DNA of 64,000 bases. It comes from Winogradskyella tangerina. GTDB taxonomy: Bacteria; Bacteroidota; Bacteroidia; Flavobacteriales; Flavobacteriaceae. Location: the NCBI RefSeq assembly GCF_003260205.1, contig NZ_QERF01000003.1:124001-188000 (forward strand), written 5' to 3'. The notes under the pieces were generated by a model, which did not search any database, was not told the DNA's origin, and was given only the letters and a program-made list of their open reading frames with translations. How positions within the stretch are numbered: position 1 is the stretch's first letter; every line of letters starts with the position of its first letter. The position numbers were made by a program, and so were the translations under genes. Shown in pieces: positions 1 to 8,458 of the stretch.

Positions 1-869
1 CGTCCTGGAGGACGACGTAATAATAATGACACCTCACGATATGCTACCGCTTGCTTAGATAAATCATCGTAAACGATTAATGCCGGACGACCAGTATCTC
101 TAAAGTACTCACCGATCGCAGCACCTGCAAATGGTGCATATACCTGCATCGGAGCAGGATCTGATGCATTTGCAGCAACGATTACTGTATAAGCTAAAGC
201 GCCTTTATCTTCTAAAGTTTTAGCGATGTTTGCAACAGTTGAGGCTTTCTGACCAACAGCTACATATACACAGAATACAGGCTCACCTGCATCATAAAAT
301 TCTTTTTGATTTAAGATGGTATCGATACAAACTGTAGTTTTACCAGTCTGACGGTCACCAATTACCAACTCACGCTGACCTCTACCTACAGGGATCATGG
401 CGTCTACCGACTTAATACCTGTTTGTAAAGGCTCATCTACCGGCTGACGGAAGATTACACCTGGCGCCTTACGCTCTAATGGCATTTCGTATAAATCACC
501 ACCGATTGGACCTTTACCGTCAATTGGGTTACCTAAGGTATCCACAACACGACCAACCATTTCTTCACCTACTTTGATAGAGGCGATACGGTTTGTACGC
601 TTTACTGTAGCACCTTCTTTAATTTCTTTTGAAGGACCTAATAATACGATACCAACGTTATCTTCTTCAAGGTTAAGAACGATACCTTCTAATCCACCTT
701 CGAATTCTACTAGCTCACCGTATTGTGCGTTCGATAATCCGTAAGCACGTACAATACCATCACCAACAGTTAATACTGTTCCTACTTCGTCTAATGAAGC
801 ACCTGCTTCAAAACCTGAAAGTTGTTGTTTCAAGATTGCTGATATCTCAGCTGGTTTTACTTCTGCCAT
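1..869 (-). CDS. atpA: ATP synthase F1 subunit alpha (partial, 3' end outside window)
   Basis: Nucleotide-binding alpha subunit of F1 ATP synthase, which alternates with beta in the cytoplasmic catalytic hexamer. About 289 codons are present from ATG at 869 to the window edge; the C-terminal part is missing. The product starts [10 protein letters not shown], has the N-terminal beta-barrel, and carries the P-loop GDRQTGKT at about residues 171-178, as expected for alpha. It is the last of the atp genes seen here, after atpB-E-F-H. A 67-nt spacer with a degenerate TTAGAT repeat separates it from an unknown small gene, instead of the usual direct atpH-atpA junction. Confidence 0.97.
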   Translation of the reverse strand, partial: MAEVKPAEISAILKQQLSGFEAGASLDEVGTVLTVGDGIVRAYGLSNAQYGELVEFEGGLEGIVLNLEEDNVGIVLLGPSKEIKEGATVKRTNRIASIKVGEEMVGRVVDTLGNPIDGKGPIGGDLYEMPLERKAPGVIFRQPVDEPLQTGIKSVDAMIPVGRGQRELVIGDRQTGKTTVCIDTILNQKEFYDAGEPVFCVYVAVGQKASTVANIAKTLEDKGALAYTVIVAANASDPAPMQVYAPFAGAAIGEYFRDTGRPALIVYDDLSKQAVAYREVSLLLRRPPG

Positions 870-879
870 CTCAATTTTA

Positions 880-922
880 GATATTAGATGTTAGATTTAA
901 GATGTTAGACATCTGATCTAAA
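880..922. repeat. Degenerate TTAGAT/GATGTTAGA spacer repeat
   Basis: The leader of atpA consists of imperfect copies of a TTAGAT-like unit (TTAGATATTAGATG, TTAGATTTAAG, ATGTTAGACATCT). A similar array lies at 12256-12320. It has no coding potential that I can see. It may be slippage-generated filler or a local mRNA structure. Confidence 0.5.
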
Positions 923-936
923 CTATTTATTTAAGC

Positions 937-1404
937 TTAATTTTTAGTTAAAAATCTTCGTTCTGATACATTATCAGAATATTTTTCTTTCAATCTTTTA
1001 ATATTCTTCGTCGATAACTCGCCGTCAACGACAATTTTCGATTTATGCATCATTCTGATCAGTTCTTTTATACTGCCTTCATCAACTTCGAATGCTTCGT
1101 CTAAGTCTTCAATATCCAAAAACTTAAAAACTGAATAGTAATGATATATTTCTGTGTCTTGACCAGGAACTGGGTTTCTTACGGCCATATGTTTTCCTGT
1201 TCCAAACTTTTCTAACGATACTGAGAGAAACTCTACGTCATCTAAGGTTGAAAAAAAGTATTTTGATCCATTAACTTTTTCGACCTTTAAAAACTTCACC
1301 TTGTCTACATAGACAAACCCCTTTTTCATTTTTACTTTTTGAGCACTTGCATTGTAAGCAAATACCATTAATAGGGCAACGATGATTGTTTTAGTGAGTT
1401 TCAT
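937..1404 (-). CDS. Small secreted protein of unknown function inside the atp operon
   Basis: 155-residue protein that I do not recognise. An N-terminal signal peptide ends near AYNASAQ (about residue 22), so export to the periplasm or outer membrane is likely. The mature part is mixed alpha/beta, rich in Lys, Val and Asp, with no cysteine and no recognisable catalytic motif. The gene begins 6 nt after the atpH stop on the same strand, so it is almost certainly co-transcribed with the atp genes. Its place between atpH and atpA is unusual. It may be an inserted lineage-specific gene; a direct role in ATP synthase is unproven. Confidence 0.85.
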   Translation of the reverse strand: MKLTKTIIVALLMVFAYNASAQKVKMKKGFVYVDKVKFLKVEKVNGSKYFFSTLDDVEFLSVSLEKFGTGKHMAVRNPVPGQDTEIYHYYSVFKFLDIEDLDEAFEVDEGSIKELIRMMHKSKIVVDGELSTKNIKRLKEKYSDNVSERRFLTKN

Positions 1405-1410
1405 ATTGAT

Positions 1411-1947
1411 TTAGTTTAGTGTGAATTCTCTCTTCAATTTATTGAGCTTGTTAGCAATACTCGCGTCGTATTGTAAATCACCTACACGTAAAATGAAACC
1501 ACCTAGTATAGATTCGTCTACTGTGTTCTCGATTTCTGTAGTTTTACCTGTTAGCTCCTTTACTTTGGCTAGTATTTTTTTCTCTAAAGCTTCCGTTAGT
1601 GGGGCCGCTGAAGTTACTTTTGCTACTTGCGTGTCTCTTAATTGATCGTATAATTGAATATACTTAGATGCAACATCTCCTAATAATGCAATTCTTTTAT
1701 TTGCGATCAGTGTATCAATCAGGCTTGAAGTAGCTGCGTTTACACCAGAAAAAACTGATGTTAAAACCGCCTTCTTATCTGAAGATCTAATCACAGGGCT
1801 TTGAAGCATGGCGCCTAAATCACTGTTTTCTGCAATTACAGAAACGATTTGTTTCATGTCTGTATTTACAACTTCAGCAACCTTATTGTCTGATGCCAAG
1901 CTAAGTACTGCTTTTGCGTAGCGTATTGCTGCTCTAGACTCTGCCAT
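1411..1947 (-). CDS. atpH: ATP synthase F1 subunit delta
   Basis: 178-residue delta (OSCP-type) subunit, which joins the top of the alpha/beta hexamer to the b-subunit stalk. The length matches the family. The N-terminal six-helix domain (about residues 5-105) and the C-terminal signature region with GGFILRVGDLQYDASIANKL near residues 149-168 are recognisable. The gene starts 6 nt downstream of the atpF stop, in the conserved order B-E-F-H. The product lacks a signal peptide, as expected for a cytoplasmic stalk protein. Confidence 0.97.
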   Translation of the reverse strand: MAESRAAIRYAKAVLSLASDNKVAEVVNTDMKQIVSVIAENSDLGAMLQSPVIRSSDKKAVLTSVFSGVNAATSSLIDTLIANKRIALLGDVASKYIQLYDQLRDTQVAKVTSAAPLTEALEKKILAKVKELTGKTTEIENTVDESILGGFILRVGDLQYDASIANKLNKLKREFTLN

Positions 1948-1953
1948 TTATTA

Positions 1954-2454
1954 TTAGTTTAATGTTGTTTCAACTAACATATCTTCAACAAGCTTCAGTT
2001 GCTTGTTTTTGTTAGATAATTCTCCTTGTACAACCTTTTCTGCAATATCAATAGATAAACCTGCAACATGGCTTTTTAATTCTGCCATAGCTACTTTCTT
2101 TTCTCTTTCAATTGCTTCCTGAGCTTTTTCAATAATCTTGCTTGCCTTTTCTTGAGCTTCTTGTTCTGCTTTAGCTATAGTTTGCTCTCTAATTTCACGA
2201 GCATCCTTTAATAGCTTTTCTCTTTCAACTAAAGCCTCCTTTAATAATCTTTCATTATCTGCAGTAAGATTCTCCATTTCGCGCTTAGCTTTCTCTGCTG
2301 AATCTAATGCATTCTTTATACCGTCTTCTCTTTCATTTAATGAATTGATAATTGGCTTCCATGCATATTTAGCCATTAAGAAAATAAGGATAACAAACAA
2401 TACTGTTTGCTTAACAAAAAGGTCTAGAGAAAAATTTTCTAATAGTTGTTCCAT
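1954..2454 (-). CDS. atpF: ATP synthase F0 subunit b
   Basis: 166-residue b subunit of the peripheral stalk. One N-terminal membrane segment (about residues 12-30, LFVKQTVLFVILIFLMAKYA) is followed by a long charged Glu/Lys/Ala-rich coiled coil, typical of the family. It lies between atpE and atpH. A 10-bp inverted repeat in the atpE-atpF gap precedes it on the transcript. Confidence 0.97.
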   Translation of the reverse strand: MEQLLENFSLDLFVKQTVLFVILIFLMAKYAWKPIINSLNEREDGIKNALDSAEKAKREMENLTADNERLLKEALVEREKLLKDAREIREQTIAKAEQEAQEKASKIIEKAQEAIEREKKVAMAELKSHVAGLSIDIAEKVVQGELSNKNKQLKLVEDMLVETTLN

Positions 2455-2484
2455 AATTTTTTTTGTAATCTTTAAAATTAATTA

Positions 2485-2517
2485 TCATTCCCTGCAACCA
2501 ACCGTTACAGGGAATGA
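2485..2517 (-). promoter_or_regulatory. Intercistronic hairpin between atpE and atpF
   Basis: Perfect 10-bp inverted repeat TCATTCCCTG/CAGGGAATGA with a 13-nt loop, just downstream of the atpE stop. No T-run follows in the transcript, so a simple intrinsic terminator is unlikely. A structure here could stabilise the upstream atpB-atpE message or reduce readthrough, helping to produce the excess of c subunit. That role is an inference. Confidence 0.55.
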
Positions 2518-2526
2518 CGTTTAGGA

Positions 2527-2742
<216 letters not shown>

Positions 2743-2762
2743 TTAAACAAATTCTTCTTTTA

Positions 2763-3887
2763 TTAATGATGTTCGTGCTCTTCAACGGCCATACCGATAA
2801 ACAATGCTGATAACATTGTGAAAATGTACGCCTGAAGAAAGGCAACTAATAATTCTATTAGTGTTATAAATAATGACAATACTAATGACAACGCTGTTGA
2901 TCCGTAGATCGTCATATCTTTTTGAAAGGTCATACCGATAGCTATTAAACTCATCAATACGATATGCCCTGCTGTTATATTTGCAAATAAACGTACCATT
3001 AATGAAAATGGCTTAATGATCAATGTACCTGCCAATTCGATAACCGCTAAAATTGGTCGAATTAAATAAGGTACACCTGGCATCCATAATTGGTGCATCC
3101 AGAAATCTTTAGTACTTGACGCTAAATAAATCACAAGTGTTAGCACTGCAAGTGCAGCTGTAACTGCTAACTGACCAGTTACGTTAAATCCGAACGGTAA
3201 TAAACCTAATAAGTTTGAAATCCAGATAAAAAAGAACGTCGTCATTAAGAAGCCCATAAACTTTCTATACTTAGGACCGATGTTTGGCTTGGCGATCTCA
3301 TCTCTTACGTAAACCACTAAAGGCTCTAATACTCTACCGAATCCTTTAGGAATATCTCTCTTTCTGTATTGCTTAGCTAAACCACCAAACATTAAAAACA
3401 TAAGTGCACCTAATAATAAAATTCCGAAAACACTTTTTGTTATAGAAAGATCAATAGGTTTTGTGGCGTTCGTTGGATGGTGTTCTGCGTCGAAAGCAAC
3501 AGTAGTTTCACCTTCCTTTAATTCGTAAATATGACCATGAAGATTTACAAAGTTAGACTCACCTTTAGTAACAATTGTTTTTCCTTCTTCATCATGGTGA
3601 AATTCTGAAGACATAAACATTGATAATCCGTTTTCCCCATAAAGAATAACAGGTAATGGAAAACCTACGTGATGTTCCTCACCGTCAGAGAAATATGAAA
3701 ATAAATGGAAATCGTGAGAGTCTTTAACGTGATGCTTAATGTACTCATTAATTTCTTCAGGAGTGTTAACTGGATCGCCTTCTTTGTTGTCTCCTCCGCC
3801 TCCGTTTGCATCTGATGCAAAACCAATATTAAAAGCTGATAAAAATAATGCTGCTAATATTATGTTTTTAAAGGTGTTTATGCTCAT
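2763..3887 (-). CDS. atpB: ATP synthase F0 subunit a with His-rich N-terminal extension
   Basis: 374-residue a subunit, the stator of the proton channel. The essential Arg is R299 in the segment SLMVRLFANITAGH, opposite c-subunit E54. It is about 100 residues longer than E. coli subunit a. The extra part is N-terminal: a signal-like segment (residues 1-24), a Gly/Asp-rich linker and a His/Asp/Glu-rich region (about 50-140, with KHHV, EHHV, FHHDEE, AEHHP) predicted to be periplasmic. Such extensions are known in Bacteroidota AtpB. The gene has its own strong promoter match upstream and starts the atpB-E-F-H transcript. Confidence 0.95.
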   Translation of the reverse strand: MSINTFKNIILAALFLSAFNIGFASDANGGGGDNKEGDPVNTPEEINEYIKHHVKDSHDFHLFSYFSDGEEHHVGFPLPVILYGENGLSMFMSSEFHHDEEGKTIVTKGESNFVNLHGHIYELKEGETTVAFDAEHHPTNATKPIDLSITKSVFGILLLGALMFLMFGGLAKQYRKRDIPKGFGRVLEPLVVYVRDEIAKPNIGPKYRKFMGFLMTTFFFIWISNLLGLLPFGFNVTGQLAVTAALAVLTLVIYLASSTKDFWMHQLWMPGVPYLIRPILAVIELAGTLIIKPFSLMVRLFANITAGHIVLMSLIAIGMTFQKDMTIYGSTALSLVLSLFITLIELLVAFLQAYIFTMLSALFIGMAVEEHEHH

Positions 3888-3925
3888 TATTATGGTCTTA
3901 AAAATACCTTACTTTAAATTCGGTG

Positions 3926-3956
3926 CAAATGTACGTACATTATATGAATTGACAAA
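3926..3956 (-). promoter_or_regulatory. Bacteroidota-type promoter of the atp operon
   Basis: Read on the minus strand, TTTG (3956-3953), a spacer of exactly 19 nt, then TACATTTG (3933-3926). This fits the Bacteroidota sigma-A consensus TTTG-N19-TAxxTTTG very well. Transcription would start near 3919-3921, giving a 5' leader of about 33 nt before the atpB ATG at 3887. Confidence 0.75.
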
Positions 3957-4010
3957 CACTAAATTTGATATAATTTCAAAGTGCTTTTTTGTGCGTAAAA
4001 TATCGACTTT

Positions 4011-4406
4011 TTAAGCCTTTTGAAGAAATTTGGAAATGGCATAAACTTCGAAAAAAAGATATAAGAAATACGGCACGAAAAAATTGAGAAAATCGGGTTG
4101 CGTATTCTCGAAATCTGACAACAAAAATGGAAGCAAAAATATGATGGATAATGCTATTTTTGAGAAGGTCAGAATCATGAATAAATTGATAATATTCTTT
4201 TGTCCGGCGGCGAACCTGTAGTTGATAATGCTGAAAAACAGTAGGGTTACAACAAAATGAAAGGCATAGATCTGCCATAGAGGAAAGAAGAATTCTACCG
4301 ATGATGCAAATTGATATAACACATAGCTATGTGCTCCAAACAGAATACCGCTTACGATCAATAACTTAAGAATAAACGACAGTTGTCGTTTCTTAAATGT
4401 GCTCAT
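4011..4406 (-). CDS. DUF6168-like membrane protein in the AtpI position
   Basis: 131-residue protein with four predicted membrane helices (about residues 10-32, 40-62, 72-97 and 104-126). It occupies the place upstream of atpB that AtpI/AtpZ proteins take in other bacteria and resembles the Flavobacteriia family DUF6168. By position it may assist F0 or c-ring assembly, or magnesium handling, but no motif shows this. A separate small AtpZ gene cannot fit in the 48-nt gap to the bactofilin gene. Confidence 0.8.
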   Translation of the reverse strand: MSTFKKRQLSFILKLLIVSGILFGAHSYVLYQFASSVEFFFPLWQIYAFHFVVTLLFFSIINYRFAAGQKNIINLFMILTFSKIALSIIFLLPFLLSDFENTQPDFLNFFVPYFLYLFFEVYAISKFLQKA

Positions 4407-4454
4407 TTAATTGTCTTTTGAAAAGATAGATTTTACCAAAAATGCATTCACAAA

Positions 4455-4901
4455 TTAGGCCTGTCTTTCTGGTCTTTGAGGTGCTGTTCCGGCAGGTTTT
4501 TGTTGTACAGGTTCACTTGGTAAAGCTTTTACGGTACCCTTCATGCTACAGGTTGCATTAAATGTAGCGCCTGGTTCAACAGCTAATTTACTGGTGTGAA
4601 CTTCGCCTTCAATATGTGCTGTAGATTTTAGAGATAATGTTCCCGACAGAATTAGTTTTCCTGAAAACTTTCCTTCGAAATCAGCGTTTTCACCTTGTAA
4701 TGTGCCTTTTATATAACCCGATTTTCCGATCACTATTTTTCCTGAAGTCTTAACGTTTCCTTCTACGGTTCCGTCTATTCTAAATGGCCCTTGGCTGGCA
4801 ATATCACCAACTATTTTTGTGCCTTTTGCTATAATATTCTGTTGCGTACTTGTTTCCATACTGTTCTGTTGTTTAGGTTTTTTGCTGTCTGAGGAAAACA
4901 T
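4455..4901 (-). CDS. Bactofilin (polymer-forming cytoskeletal protein)
   Basis: 148-residue bactofilin. Flexible polar ends flank a central region (about residues 18-120) of short Gly/Ile/Val-rich repeats (GTKIVGDI, GTVEGNVKTSGKIVIG, GYIKGTLQG, GTLSLKSTAHIEGEV), the pattern of a right-handed beta-helix that polymerises into cytoplasmic or membrane-associated filaments. It follows sprE by 19 nt on the same strand and precedes the DUF6168-like gene, so the three may be co-transcribed. There is no membrane segment. Confidence 0.9.
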   Translation of the reverse strand: MFSSDSKKPKQQNSMETSTQQNIIAKGTKIVGDIASQGPFRIDGTVEGNVKTSGKIVIGKSGYIKGTLQGENADFEGKFSGKLILSGTLSLKSTAHIEGEVHTSKLAVEPGATFNATCSMKGTVKALPSEPVQQKPAGTAPQRPERQA

Positions 4902-4920
4902 CGTTACTATAGTTTTTTAT

Positions 4921-7527
4921 TTATTCTAATTTGAGATAAGCATTCAAATTCTTATGGCGTTGAATAATAGCATAGTTAGGTGAAGAGATCGCAAAATACT
5001 CTTTGGTGATCTTAGGTTTAACCGGTCTTCCGCGGTCATCTTTTTCATCTGCTACCAACAATTGCGCAAATCCACTTGCACCTTGAATACTGGTTAGCCC
5101 GTGCACTACTACAAAGGTAGTATTTTCATCATATACATCTTTTGAAGTGCTTAAGTCAAAGTATGTTATCTTTTTCTCAATTTCTTCATCTAAGATCTTC
5201 ATGAATTCGTCAATGTCTTCATCCGAGCCATTTTCAAACTGATAAACCACATTAAAATGCTTTGGCTTATCATCTGGAATGAATTCCTTTTTTGCTAAGG
5301 CCGGTATAGCATTCTCTAGTAATTCTTGTGCCTTTCTACCTTCTTCTGTATTGGCATAAGTTAATGCGATATAATCAATGCCTTTTTTATAGGCTTCGAA
5401 TCCGTATAATCTACCACTGGCAGATGCTTTTAATATTTCGAACTTAGGCACAAAATCATCACCTTCTAATCGCTTGATCTGAACTTCAGCCTCTGCAATG
5501 ACCTCAGCGTACTTTTGCTCATCGAACTTATTGTAAAGGTTGGTATAGATCACCTCTGGACTATTAGCATCTTTGGACAATTCTGATTCAGGATTTAATA
5601 GGATCTCAGCATAGCGTGAATCTGGATAATTCGCAATAATGTCAGCCTTCATGGCTTCGGCCTTTCTTGATAATCCAAGTTCAGAATATATTTTGTAGAG
5701 GTTATATTTTGAAGGCAATATAAGTCGCTCTTCCGGAGAATTCTGTAGTAAGTTTTCAAAGCGCGATTTTGACAACTGTAGCTCTCTAAATTTTTCTTTG
5801 TAGATAATTCCTAATTGATAATACGCGAAGTTTCTTTCTCTAGCCAGATCATCAATTACTTCTTGATCTGTTGGAAGTGTGGCGATATAGGTTTCAGGAT
5901 TGTACTGTGCTTCGTTGCCAGTGATCTTCGTAATGCTGTCGTTACTTGTAACGCCTTTTAAGCCAGCACTCTCGTTTGATAGTCTCCAATTATCTTGAAG
6001 TTTACGATCACCCCAAATTTTTAAAAATTCATTCTTTCCGTAGGCTACTGTTGTTTGATTATAGAAGTAAAACTTACTAGTGCCTCCTTTATCTGTGAAT
6101 TCTCCTGGTAATCCTTTAGGTGTTAATCCTCCTCTCTGATTAGGATTTGCCGCAACGGTATTCTGTTTTATTTCAGCTTTCTCACGAGCTTCTTCAAGTC
6201 GTTTTTCCTCTTCTAAGGCTTTCGCTTTTAGGTCTTCGGTATATTTAGTATAGATGGCTAGTTGTTCTTCTTTCGGAAGACTGATCATGTAGAGAATACT
6301 ATCGTTTGTTTGAGCTATGCCTTCGTAATAAATAACATCATCTAAATTTTCACGCTTTCGCTTAATTACTCTAAAAGGCTTCGAATTAGGAACCATCGCG
6401 GTCATGGTACTATCGTAATATGCTCCAGCCGTTTTATAGATATTTCTATCGAAATACATGTTCCCAAGTGTTTCGTAATTGAGAGCGCGTAGATATTTAT
6501 CTGAACTGATCTTCCTTAGGGATTTATTGTAGTATGCCTCGGCCAAACTATCGGATGCGCCATTGCGATGATATTCTGCAATGCGATAATATATTTTATC
6601 TAAAAATGGACGGTTTTCTCTGTTTTCCTCCATTTCAGTAAGGTATTCTTCGAAGGCTACCACATCACCATCTAACATATCGAAATTATAGGATTTCTGA
6701 AGATGCGCATTAATGTAAAATGCTCTTGGTATTTTTCGGTGCATATCGATAATGGCATCGAATTCTAAATTGGCGCTATCCTTTTCTTTAAACTCATTAT
6801 AAAGTTGACCTCTAATAAAATGATAGCGTGCTTTCTCGCGTTTCACCTTCGTATTTTCTGCGGCAATACCGAGTAAGGCTATGGCACTATCCTTTTGCTT
6901 TAGATTAATATAGGCCTGAGCTAGTGCTGCAGTAGCGTCAGCCAAATCCTGACCCTTAATCACGCCTTCTTCTTCAACCAGTAATCGACTTAAGCGCTTA
7001 ATAGCCACCTCATCGTTGTTGAGTCGCATATTGGTTTTTTCACGCCAGATCTTTACTTGATTGATCTTGTCGCTAGTTGGATATTTATTCAGAATATTAT
7101 TGAATGCTGCCAAGGCTGGTACAAAGCGCTGATCGTAATAGCGTGCCTGACCTAATAATAGATAGGCTTCATCGATCTGAGGATTTTTTTCCTTACCGTC
7201 GATGTTCATGCCGTGTTTCTGAATGGCCTTAATAGCTTTTTCTTCAGCACGCTCAAAATCTGCATTTTTGGCCTGCCCCGGAAGAAAGACATCGTCGTTA
7301 ACCGTCATTCTTTCAACGGGTAATAATTCCCAAAAATTTTCAGTAAACGCATTATTTACAGCGTCCTTGCCACGTTCAAGCGCAATATTACCATTGTAAA
7401 GTATGTTGTATTTGGTTCCTAAGGCATGAAAATTTCTGTTGATAAAAGTATTCTTTTTTCGAGAACAACTCTGAGCAATCATCGCCATTAAAAGGACTAG
7501 TAATATGGTGTTTCTGCGAATCTTCAA
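4921..7527 (-). CDS. sprE: Type IX secretion / gliding lipoprotein SprE (PorW)
   Basis: 868-residue TPR lipoprotein matching SprE/PorW, needed for type IX secretion and gliding motility in Bacteroidota. The signal peptide ends in a lipobox with Cys21 (MIAQSCS), giving a periplasm-facing lipoprotein. Helical repeats with TPR character (EAYLLLGQARYYDQRFVPALAAFNNIL; YETLGNMYFDRNIYKTAGAYYD) fill much of the protein. A charged segment near residues 420-460 (EEEKRLEEAREKAEIK) is probably a helix. Length and N-terminal sequence agree with the F. johnsoniae family member. Confidence 0.9.
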   Translation of the reverse strand: MKIRRNTILLVLLMAMIAQSCSRKKNTFINRNFHALGTKYNILYNGNIALERGKDAVNNAFTENFWELLPVERMTVNDDVFLPGQAKNADFERAEEKAIKAIQKHGMNIDGKEKNPQIDEAYLLLGQARYYDQRFVPALAAFNNILNKYPTSDKINQVKIWREKTNMRLNNDEVAIKRLSRLLVEEEGVIKGQDLADATAALAQAYINLKQKDSAIALLGIAAENTKVKREKARYHFIRGQLYNEFKEKDSANLEFDAIIDMHRKIPRAFYINAHLQKSYNFDMLDGDVVAFEEYLTEMEENRENRPFLDKIYYRIAEYHRNGASDSLAEAYYNKSLRKISSDKYLRALNYETLGNMYFDRNIYKTAGAYYDSTMTAMVPNSKPFRVIKRKRENLDDVIYYEGIAQTNDSILYMISLPKEEQLAIYTKYTEDLKAKALEEEKRLEEAREKAEIKQNTVAANPNQRGGLTPKGLPGEFTDKGGTSKFYFYNQTTVAYGKNEFLKIWGDRKLQDNWRLSNESAGLKGVTSNDSITKITGNEAQYNPETYIATLPTDQEVIDDLARERNFAYYQLGIIYKEKFRELQLSKSRFENLLQNSPEERLILPSKYNLYKIYSELGLSRKAEAMKADIIANYPDSRYAEILLNPESELSKDANSPEVIYTNLYNKFDEQKYAEVIAEAEVQIKRLEGDDFVPKFEILKASASGRLYGFEAYKKGIDYIALTYANTEEGRKAQELLENAIPALAKKEFIPDDKPKHFNVVYQFENGSDEDIDEFMKILDEEIEKKITYFDLSTSKDVYDENTTFVVVHGLTSIQGASGFAQLLVADEKDDRGRPVKPKITKEYFAISSPNYAIIQRHKNLNAYLKLE

Positions 7528-7663
7528 CGTTGGTTCAATTTAGTTTATAGATAACTGAACTATTGGGGTTTTAGTGTGCTAAGTGGTAAAAATAAGCATC
7601 TTTTTGAATTTTCGATATTATTAAACTGTTTTTCGAGGAATTGCGTGCTATTGACAAATAAAA

Positions 7664-7694
7664 AAGCCCATGATTACTAATTAATCATGGGCTT
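7664..7694 (-). terminator. Intrinsic terminator of the ABC transporter operon
   Basis: Perfect 13-bp stem (AAGCCCATGATTA/TAATCATGGGCTT) with a 5-nt loop. On the minus strand it is followed by a run of T (complement of AAAA at 7661-7664 and beyond). It lies 22 nt after the stop codon of the ABC ATPase gene. Confidence 0.85.
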
Positions 7695-7716
7695 CAATTA
7701 AAATTGATTGGCTGAT

Positions 7717-8439
7717 TTACTCTTCTTCTTGAGAAACACTCATGTTACTAGCAAAATGTGCTTCTAATTCTTTCAAAGTAGTTGGGTTGGTTTCTAAATC
7801 TTTTACGACGTCACCTTTTTCTAACACCACAATGCGTTCACATACATCGGTTACATGCATAAGATCATGGCTAGAAATTAAAATCGTCACCCCTTGCTTT
7901 TCTGCTAAATCCTTTAAAAGTTGCTTTAACCGTATTTGAGTTGTTGGATCAAGGTTGGCAAAAGGCTCGTCTAAAATGATGACTTCAGGATTACCAATTA
8001 GGGCAGCTACAATACCTGCTTTCTTTTGGTTACCCTTACTTAGGTCTCTTAGGTATTTTTTCTTCCCAAGAATTTCACCATTAAAGAAGTCTTCAAATTG
8101 AGAAGTTAATGCATCGACATCAGCTTTGTTCTGACCGCGTAGATCACCAATAAAATAGAAATATTCGTCTGGCGTTAAATACCCAATTAAAAAACTTTCG
8201 TCTATAAATGACGAAGTAAAGGGTTTCCAGTCTTCACTTTGATCTACCACCACGCTGTTGTTGGTAATATTACCTGTAGTTGGTTTTATAAGGTCTAATA
8301 ACAGGCTGAAATATGTTGTCTTACCAGCACCGTTATTTCCAACCAAACCAAAACTTTGGCCTTTTGGAATACTTAATTCCTCTATATTTAAAACAGTTGT
8401 ACCGTTATAGGATTTTGAAAGGTCTTTTGTATATATCAT
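7717..8439 (-). CDS. ABC transporter ATP-binding protein
   Basis: 240-residue ABC ATPase. Walker A is GNNGAGKTT (residues 34-42), the signature is LSKGNQKK (133-140), Walker B is VIILDEP (153-159), and the switch His is in ISSHDL. I chose ATG 8439 (MIYTKDLSKSY), where the domain naturally begins; an in-frame start at 8484 would overlap the permease gene and add an atypical tail. It follows the DUF5687 permease by 19 nt and probably forms an exporter with it. The PadR gene upstream suggests ligand-responsive control. The substrate is unknown. Confidence 0.92.
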   Translation of the reverse strand: MIYTKDLSKSYNGTTVLNIEELSIPKGQSFGLVGNNGAGKTTYFSLLLDLIKPTTGNITNNSVVVDQSEDWKPFTSSFIDESFLIGYLTPDEYFYFIGDLRGQNKADVDALTSQFEDFFNGEILGKKKYLRDLSKGNQKKAGIVAALIGNPEVIILDEPFANLDPTTQIRLKQLLKDLAEKQGVTILISSHDLMHVTDVCERIVVLEKGDVVKDLETNPTTLKELEAHFASNMSVSQEEE

Positions 8440-8458
8440 GTTATGAAATCTTTTGTTA

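Noticed and set aside
3976-4278. Minus-strand frame of 100 codons overlapping the DUF6168-like gene
   Set aside because: Lacks membrane topology or family features; the overlapping frame has four clear helices and family resemblance.
4407-4454. Possible remnant of an AtpZ/AtpI gene between the bactofilin and DUF6168-like genes
   Set aside because: Only 48 nt; the frame after the bactofilin stop encodes 15 residues with no convincing AtpZ similarity.
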